DNA of 10,974 nucleotides from Sulfurovum sp. (GTDB lineage Bacteria; Campylobacterota; Campylobacteria; Campylobacterales; Sulfurovaceae): assembly GCA_020726085.1 (NCBI GenBank), contig DYTG01000036.1, positions 1-10,974 on the forward strand. Direction: 5' to 3'. The translations under genes were made by a program, and so were the position numbers. Below the pieces are notes generated by a model. That model saw only the letters and a program-made list of their open reading frames with translations. It had not been told where the DNA came from and did not search any database. Shown piece after piece: positions 6,752-10,974 of the stretch; the stretch's first letter is position 1; each line of letters opens with the position of its first letter.

Positions 6752-7606
6752 ATGCTCAAATATCTTCACACATTCAATGAATTGGTCATGTTTAAACACT
6801 CTGTGTTTTCGTTGCCTTTCATCTTTGTGGCGATGGTTGTAGCCTCCAATGGATGGTTTGGCTGGAGGCTTTTGCTTTTGGGACTCTTAGCTGCCCTAAG
6901 CGCTAGAAACTTCGCTATGGGAGTCAATCGCTACCTTGATCGTGACATTGATGCACTCAATCCCCGCACTGCCCATCGCCCCTCAGTCGATGGACGGGTA
7001 ACCCCTCGTGAGATGCTAGGTTTTATTGTCATTAATGCGTTGGTGTTTGTTGGCGTTGCCTATCTTATTAATGATTTGGCTTTTAAGCTCTCCTTGCCTA
7101 TTTTGATGATACTAGGACTCTATTCGCTCTTTAAACGCTTCTCCTCTTTAGCACATTTGGTGCTGGGTGTGAGTTTGGGTCTTGCTCCTATTGCAGGGGC
7201 GGTAGCAGTGAGCAACTCCATTACGCTTTGGTCGATTTATCTAGCTATTGGCGTGATGTTTTGGGTAGCGGGGTTTGATTTGCTCTATTCGCTCCAAGAT
7301 ATGGAGTTTGATAGAGAGCACAATCTTCACTCCATACCTTCCAAGCTAGGAGCTACCTATACTCTGTGGTTAGCCCAAGGCTTTCATGTGCTAACGATTA
7401 CTTTTTGGTCACTTTTTGTTTGCGAGGTTCATTTGGGGGCTTTTGCTATGGTGGCTATTGGCTTTAGTATCGCCATGCTAGGCTACGAACACTATTTGGT
7501 GCAAAAAGATTTTACCAAAATCGACAAAGCCTTTTTTACCGTAAATGGCTATTTGGGTTTTGTTTTTTTTGCATTTATCTTAGTCGATATACTTTTACCC
7601 ATCTAA
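6752..7606 (+). CDS. mqnP: UbiA-family prenyltransferase, probably menaquinone MqnP
   Basis: Integral membrane aromatic prenyltransferase of 284 residues with about eight to nine hydrophobic segments. The two Asp-rich motifs that hold the Mg-prenyl diphosphate are NRYLDRDID (59-67; N59, D63, D67) and DLLYSLQDMEFDRE (176-189). The ARNFAMGVNRYLDRDIDALNPRT region and the FKHSVFSLPF start match the MqnP branch, which attaches the polyprenyl tail in the futalosine menaquinone pathway used by Campylobacterota. UbiA (4-hydroxybenzoate) activity cannot be excluded from sequence, but these bacteria typically use menaquinone. The ATG at 6752 is preferred to the TTG at 6749. Its ribosome-binding site is poor (AGG at the pssA stop), so translation is probably coupled to pssA, 9 bases upstream. 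Confidence 0.85.
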   Translation: MLKYLHTFNELVMFKHSVFSLPFIFVAMVVASNGWFGWRLLLLGLLAALSARNFAMGVNRYLDRDIDALNPRTAHRPSVDGRVTPREMLGFIVINALVFVGVAYLINDLAFKLSLPILMILGLYSLFKRFSSLAHLVLGVSLGLAPIAGAVAVSNSITLWSIYLAIGVMFWVAGFDLLYSLQDMEFDREHNLHSIPSKLGATYTLWLAQGFHVLTITFWSLFVCEVHLGAFAMVAIGFSIAMLGYEHYLVQKDFTKIDKAFFTVNGYLGFVFFAFILVDILLPI

Positions 7607-7619
7607 CAAAGGAGACTCC

Positions 7620-8117
7620 ATGGCAAAAGAACACTATTTTGATATATCCGCTAAACTTGATATGCAAGAGATGAAAAACGCTGTCATTATGGCACAAAAA
7701 GAACTCGCTACCCGTTTTGATTTTAAAGGTATCAAAGCCGAAATTGAACTCAACGAAAAGGCAAAAACGCTTAATCTCACCACTTCAAGCGAACAAAAGA
7801 TTGACGCACTCAAAGATATTTTAATATCCAAACTCATCAAACGCAATATCGCAGGGAAATCGCTCGAAGAGATCAAAAGCGAGGGAGTAAGCGGTGGCAA
7901 TCTCAAAGTGGTGTACAAAATCGTCGATAGCATCGAAAAAGATGAAGCCAAAAAGATCGTCAAAGCCATCAAAGATCTCAAACTCAAAGTCACACCCAGT
8001 ATTCAAGGCGACGAGGTACGAGTGAGTGGCAAAAGCATTGATGACCTTCAAGCTGTTATTGCATCGCTCAAACAACTCGATCTCAAAGCTCCGTTGGTAT
8101 TTGGGAATTTCAAATAG
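7620..8117 (+). CDS. yajQ: YajQ/UPF0234 nucleotide-binding protein
   Basis: Small cytosolic protein of 165 residues made of two ferredoxin-like halves. Some family members bind cyclic di-GMP and act with a transcription factor, but the role here is not shown. It covers the whole family length: FDISAKLDMQEMKNAV at the start, TRFDFKGIKAEIELNEKAKT (about 31-50), LKDILISKLIKRNI (about 64-77), EAKKIVKAIKDLKLKV (about 109-124) and IQGDEVRVSGKSIDDLQAV (128-146), ending in FGNFK. An AAAGGAG ribosome-binding site lies 5 bases before the ATG. The start is 13 bases after mqnP, so the gene is probably the last of the pssA-mqnP-yajQ transcript. Confidence 0.95.
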   Translation: MAKEHYFDISAKLDMQEMKNAVIMAQKELATRFDFKGIKAEIELNEKAKTLNLTTSSEQKIDALKDILISKLIKRNIAGKSLEEIKSEGVSGGNLKVVYKIVDSIEKDEAKKIVKAIKDLKLKVTPSIQGDEVRVSGKSIDDLQAVIASLKQLDLKAPLVFGNFK

Positions 8118-8120
8118 ATA

Positions 8121-8139
8121 GTGTGCGTTTAACGCACAC
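8121..8139 (+). terminator. Perfect hairpin behind yajQ
   Basis: GTGTGCGTT and AACGCACAC form a 9-base perfect inverted repeat around one T, 3 bases after the yajQ stop. In RNA it would fold as a 7-bp stem with a 5-base loop. No T-run follows on the plus strand, so it is not a standard intrinsic terminator. It may protect the 3' end, act as a weak stop, or be a protein-binding palindrome. Confidence 0.4.
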
Positions 8140-8230
8140 CGCAATCTAGCACACAAAAAAATCCTACATTTGATTTAAAAACAGCAATTTTAAGCAAACT
8201 TTCACAAAAAAAGTGTAGTATTCAAAAGAT

Positions 8231-8249
8231 GATAACTATTATCATTATT
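8231..8249 (+). promoter_or_regulatory. Fur box in front of feoB
   Basis: GATAACTATTATCATTATT matches 15 of 19 positions of the classic Fur box (GATAATGATAATCATTATC). It lies 22 bases before the feoB ATG and just downstream of a possible -10, TAGTAT (8216-8221), so it would cover the start of transcription. Iron-bound Fur should repress feoB from this site. Confidence 0.8.
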
Positions 8250-8271
8250 AAAATAAAAGAAGGAAGAGGGT

Positions 8272-10386
8272 ATGAACACAATCAAGGTGGTTCTTGCAGG
8301 TCAGCCCAATGTAGGCAAAAGTTCACTCATCAACGCCATCTCCAATGCCAAACTCAAAGTAGGCAACTTTTCGGGGGTCACGGTCGAAAAGACACAAATC
8401 AATTTTAGATTTTACGATAAGGTGAGTTGTCAAGATTACAGTGTTGATATTATTGATTTGCCAGGAGCCTATTCGCTTACGGATTATACGATAGAAGAGA
8501 AAGTCACTCGAAGCTTTTTGTTGAGCGATGAGTACGATGTGATAATTAATGTAGTCGATTCTACCCATCTCCAACGCAATCTCACCTTTACAACCCAACT
8601 CCTTGAGATGGGCGAAAAAGTAGTCGTGGCCCTCAATATGATAGATGAAGCCAACAAAGAGGGGATTGAGATAGATAACAAACAACTCTCCACTATTTTG
8701 GGTGTACCGTGCATCAAAACCAGTGCCAACAAAAAGATAGGGATAGGGGAGCTTAAAAGCGCTATTATCAAAGCTCACAATAGCCCAAACACTCCTTCTA
8801 AAGTCATCTATAGTGATTTTATGGAAGAAGAGATTGCAAAGCTTAACTTTTTTTTCAAAGCCAAAAAATTTGTCTCACCTTATAGCTATCGTCAAATGAG
8901 TATTAAGTTGTTGCAAGAAGACAAAGAAGCCTATGCCTTAATCCATGATAAACCCATCTGGATGGAGATAGCCCCCCTTATCCGTGAAGCCAAAACACAC
9001 ATCTATCTTCATACCAACACCCAAGATATAACCCAAATCTTTAGCGATGAGTATTTTGCCTTTGCCAAAGGAGCCAAAATGGAGGTAATGAGTACCAAAA
9101 GTATGCGAGCTACCAACCTTACGCAAAAGATTGATAATGTTTTGATCGATAAAGTCGCAGGAATCCCTATATTTCTCTTTTTTATGTGGGGATTGTTTCA
9201 GCTTACCTTTGAGCTAGGGGCTATTCCTATGGAGTATATTGATACCTTTTTTGCCTATTTGGGAGAACAGGCCAAATTTATACTGGGTGAGGGCAATTTG
9301 GGGCAATTGGTAGCCGATGGGATGATTGCAGGCGTGGGAGCGGTGGTGCTTTTTTTGCCCAATATTATTATCCTTTTTGTCGGTATCGCACTGCTTGAAA
9401 CCACGGGTTATATGAGCCGTGTGGCGTTTTTGCTTGATGGGTTTTTTCACAAATTTGGACTCCATGGCAAGAGCTTTATCCCGCTTGTGACAGGCTTTGG
9501 ATGCTCCGTACCCGCCTACATGGCAGCACGCACACTCAAGAATGAACGGGATAGATTGCTTACACTCTTTATCATTGGCTTTATGAGTTGCGGGGCGAGA
9601 TTGCCTATTTATGTCTTGTTTGTCTCTGCCTTTTTTGCTTCAAGCAGTGCGGGTAATGTGTTGTTTCTCATCTATATCACTGGGGCGTTATTGGGGCTAA
9701 TTGGAGCTAAAGTGTTGCATTTTTTGGTATTTAAAGGCGAGGATGAGCCCTTTGTTATGGAGATGCCAAAGTATCGTTTACCCTCTTTGAAGCTCATCTG
9801 GCATACGGTTTACATACAAGCACTCTCCTATCTCAAAAAGGCAGGAACGTTTATTTTGTTGGCTTCTATGCTTATTTGGTTTGCGAGTAACTATCCCAAA
9901 AACAGGGTGCTTGAAGCACGTTACAACACAAAAATTGAAAACGCAAAAGAGGAAGAGACAAAGGTGGCTTTGGCTAATGAGTTGCAAATGAAACTGCTTG
10001 AGGGTAGTTATTTGGGCATTATCGGTAAATTTACCGAGCCTTTGGTCGTGCCTTTGGGAATGGATTGGAAGATGGCGGTTGCTTTGGAAACGGGATTGGC
10101 CGCCAAAGAGATGGTGGTTTCGACACTGGGAATACTCTATGCAATAGGAGAGAGCGATGAGACGAGTGTCAATTTGCAAGAGCAGCTACGTCAAAACATA
10201 AGCTTTCCTGCTGCGATGGCATTTATCGTTTTTGTTATGATCTACCTACCTTGTTTGGCCGCCTCAATGGTATTTGTGCGAGAAGCGGGAAGTTGGAAAT
10301 ATTTGGGCTATCTTTTTGTATTTACAACGGGTAGTGCGTGGGTATTGAGTTTTGTAACCTACAGAGTTTTAGTAATCATAACGTAA
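8272..10386 (+). CDS. feoB: Ferrous iron uptake GTPase-permease FeoB
   Basis: Inner-membrane iron(II) transporter of 704 residues with an N-terminal cytosolic GTPase domain. GTPase motifs are G1 GQPNVGKSS (10-18), G2 with T37 in GNFSGVTVEK (31-40), G3 DLPG (62-65), G4 NMID (122-125) and G5 TSANK (150-154). A helical regulatory part runs to about 280. The membrane core follows, with the two Gate-type segments: GFGCSVPAYMAARTLKNERD (408-427, C411) and IGFMSCGARLPIYVLF (435-450, C440), the conserved cysteines thought to line the pore. A charged loop at about 545-580 and the final helices complete the protein. AGGAAGAGGG lies directly before the ATG. A Fur box precedes the gene. feoA lies downstream rather than in its usual place upstream. 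Confidence 0.97.
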   Translation: MNTIKVVLAGQPNVGKSSLINAISNAKLKVGNFSGVTVEKTQINFRFYDKVSCQDYSVDIIDLPGAYSLTDYTIEEKVTRSFLLSDEYDVIINVVDSTHLQRNLTFTTQLLEMGEKVVVALNMIDEANKEGIEIDNKQLSTILGVPCIKTSANKKIGIGELKSAIIKAHNSPNTPSKVIYSDFMEEEIAKLNFFFKAKKFVSPYSYRQMSIKLLQEDKEAYALIHDKPIWMEIAPLIREAKTHIYLHTNTQDITQIFSDEYFAFAKGAKMEVMSTKSMRATNLTQKIDNVLIDKVAGIPIFLFFMWGLFQLTFELGAIPMEYIDTFFAYLGEQAKFILGEGNLGQLVADGMIAGVGAVVLFLPNIIILFVGIALLETTGYMSRVAFLLDGFFHKFGLHGKSFIPLVTGFGCSVPAYMAARTLKNERDRLLTLFIIGFMSCGARLPIYVLFVSAFFASSSAGNVLFLIYITGALLGLIGAKVLHFLVFKGEDEPFVMEMPKYRLPSLKLIWHTVYIQALSYLKKAGTFILLASMLIWFASNYPKNRVLEARYNTKIENAKEEETKVALANELQMKLLEGSYLGIIGKFTEPLVVPLGMDWKMAVALETGLAAKEMVVSTLGILYAIGESDETSVNLQEQLRQNISFPAAMAFIVFVMIYLPCLAASMVFVREAGSWKYLGYLFVFTTGSAWVLSFVTYRVLVIIT

Positions 10387-10407
10387 AAACTTGCAACCTC
10401 TACAAAT

Positions 10408-10439
10408 CTCGAAAAACTCTGTTTTTCGTAGCTTTTTTT
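10408..10439 (+). terminator. Intrinsic terminator behind feoB
   Basis: CGAAAAAC (10410-10417) and GTTTTTCG (10421-10428) pair perfectly around a TCT loop. The stem can extend by two pairs with a one-base bulge. A run of seven T follows at 10433-10439. It lies 22 bases after the feoB stop and would at least partly separate feoB from feoA. Confidence 0.6.
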
Positions 10440-10500
10440 GGGGGAGGGGCGTAGGGACACTTGTGTCTATGCCGTCAAAACGGACGTGTTTGTTTTGACG
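10440..10500 (+). repeat. G-rich palindromic block between feoB and feoA
   Basis: Two hairpins lie back to back. In the first, GGCGT (10448-10452) pairs with ATGCC (10469-10473) and GGACAC with GTGTCT near the loop, with a two-base bulge. In the second, CGTCAAAAC (10473-10481) pairs perfectly with GTTTTGACG (10492-10500) around a 10-base loop. The block begins GGGGGAGGGG, and its first half is visibly richer in G and C than the flanking genes. Its look is that of a dispersed REP-like intergenic repeat, but a copy elsewhere cannot be seen in this window. Confidence 0.5.
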
Positions 10501-10525
10501 TTAAATTAAATAAAAAAGGAAAAAC

Positions 10526-10765
10526 ATGAGCATTGTAGATATGAATATTGGCGATAAAGCCAAAGTGGTGGATATTCACGCCCAAAAAGATTTGAAGCTA
10601 CGACTTCAATCCTTAGGACTTGCCAAAGGAGCTGATATTGAGGTGCGAGGCTTTGCTATAGGCAAACAAAACGTAGAGCTTCTTGTCGATGATACCCTTG
10701 TGGGATTGCGACAAACTGAGATGCGGTTGATAGAAGTTGAAATGCCCAAAGAGACTCAAAGATGA
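10526..10765 (+). CDS. feoA: FeoA, SH3-like partner of FeoB
   Basis: Small cytosolic protein of 79 residues that in other bacteria supports FeoB-dependent iron(II) uptake. The FeoA/SH3-like core is seen as MNIGDKAKVVDI, then LKLRLQSLGLAKGADIEVRG (about 23-42), NVELLVDDTLVGLRQTEMRLIEVE to the end. Its length is usual for free-standing FeoA. An AAGGA ribosome-binding site lies 6 bases before the ATG. The gene follows feoB across a terminator and a palindromic block, an inverted order compared with the common feoA-feoB arrangement. No Fur box is visible directly in front of it, so its iron control would depend on read-through from feoB. The stop overlaps the next start codon as ATGA. Confidence 0.92.
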   Translation: MSIVDMNIGDKAKVVDIHAQKDLKLRLQSLGLAKGADIEVRGFAIGKQNVELLVDDTLVGLRQTEMRLIEVEMPKETQR

Positions 10766-10974
10766 AAAAGCAGACTCTTGTTTTGGCATTGTTTAGTAGT
10801 ATAATGCTTGAGGCTATGGAATTAAAACACAACGGTTATGTGAGATTTGGGGTATTAAAACCTTAAAAATAATACCCTTAATGAATACGATAGTGCCATT
10901 GGGGCTACTTTTTTATACCACCAACGCATTGAGCAACAAAGAAAATATTGGCGTACCCTTTTACAATAGCCAAA
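10762..10974 (+). pseudogene. Frameshifted outer-membrane porin fragment, runs off window
   Basis: An ATG overlapping the feoA stop opens a 34-codon frame (10762-10866) whose start, MKKQTLVLALFSSIMLEA, looks like a signal peptide, followed by MELKHNGYVRFG, like the first strand of a Campylobacterota porin. Homology-like text then moves between frames: GIKTLK (from 10851), NNTLNEYDSAIGATF (10868-10912), and YTTNALSNKENIGVPFYNSQ (from 10914 to the edge). The changes coincide with short runs: G4 at 10849-10852, A5 at 10865-10869 and T6 at 10909-10914. This suggests a decayed gene, although base-calling errors or a wrong composite are possible. The porin identity comes from general resemblance (signal peptide, GYVRFG, the FYTTNA-like segment), not from a search. 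Confidence 0.55.

Noticed and set aside
10495..10518. TTGACG as a -35 for a separate feoA promoter
   Set aside because: A correctly spaced -10 would fall on the feoA ribosome-binding site, leaving no leader; no convincing -10 is seen.
1..10974. CRISPR array, tRNA, rRNA, transposase, phage or toxin-antitoxin genes
   Set aside because: No regularly spaced repeats, no tRNA-like cloverleaf or CCA end, and no frame with such motifs was found on either strand.

Overview
The window looks like chromosomal DNA of a free-living member of the Campylobacterota (formerly Epsilonproteobacteria). The reasons are a YfhL-type ferredoxin next to a Ppx/GppA phosphatase, a UbiA-family prenyltransferase of the MqnP type (futalosine menaquinone route), a compact AT-rich layout, and a porin-like fragment resembling those of Sulfurimonas/Sulfurovum-like genomes. 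The genus cannot be fixed from this window. These taxonomic statements rest on family recognition, not on a database search.

Layout. Positions 1-3963 are read leftward. They hold endonuclease IV (nfo, lacking about its last dozen residues at the window edge), a CNNM/CBS-domain membrane protein with an unusual leader, and a Tat-exported PhoD-type phosphatase. A 382-base divergent intergenic region (3964-4345) follows. From 4346 onward everything is read rightward: ferredoxin, ppx/gppA, pssA (phosphatidylserine synthase), mqnP (menaquinone prenyltransferase), yajQ, then an iron(II) uptake block with feoB and feoA, and finally the start of a damaged outer-membrane porin gene.

How the genes fit together. 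The ferredoxin and Ppx/GppA genes are 9 bases apart and look co-transcribed. pssA and mqnP are 9 bases apart and yajQ follows after 13, so they probably form one transcript dealing with membrane lipid and quinone synthesis. feoB has a clear Fur-box match in front of it. feoA, which usually precedes feoB, here lies behind it, separated by a terminator-like hairpin and a G-rich palindromic block. The porin-like reading frame overlaps feoA by ATGA.

Most of the window is ordinary housekeeping sequence. The parts worth a second look are non-coding or broken: a 10-bp hairpin burying the ribosome-binding site of the CNNM gene inside a possible coupled leader ORF; 11-base-spaced direct repeats, PHO-box-like in geometry, in front of phoD; the palindromic block between feoB and feoA; and the porin that needs three frame changes within about 65 bases. 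I found no CRISPR array, tRNA, rRNA, transposase or phage gene, and no convincing new multi-gene system.
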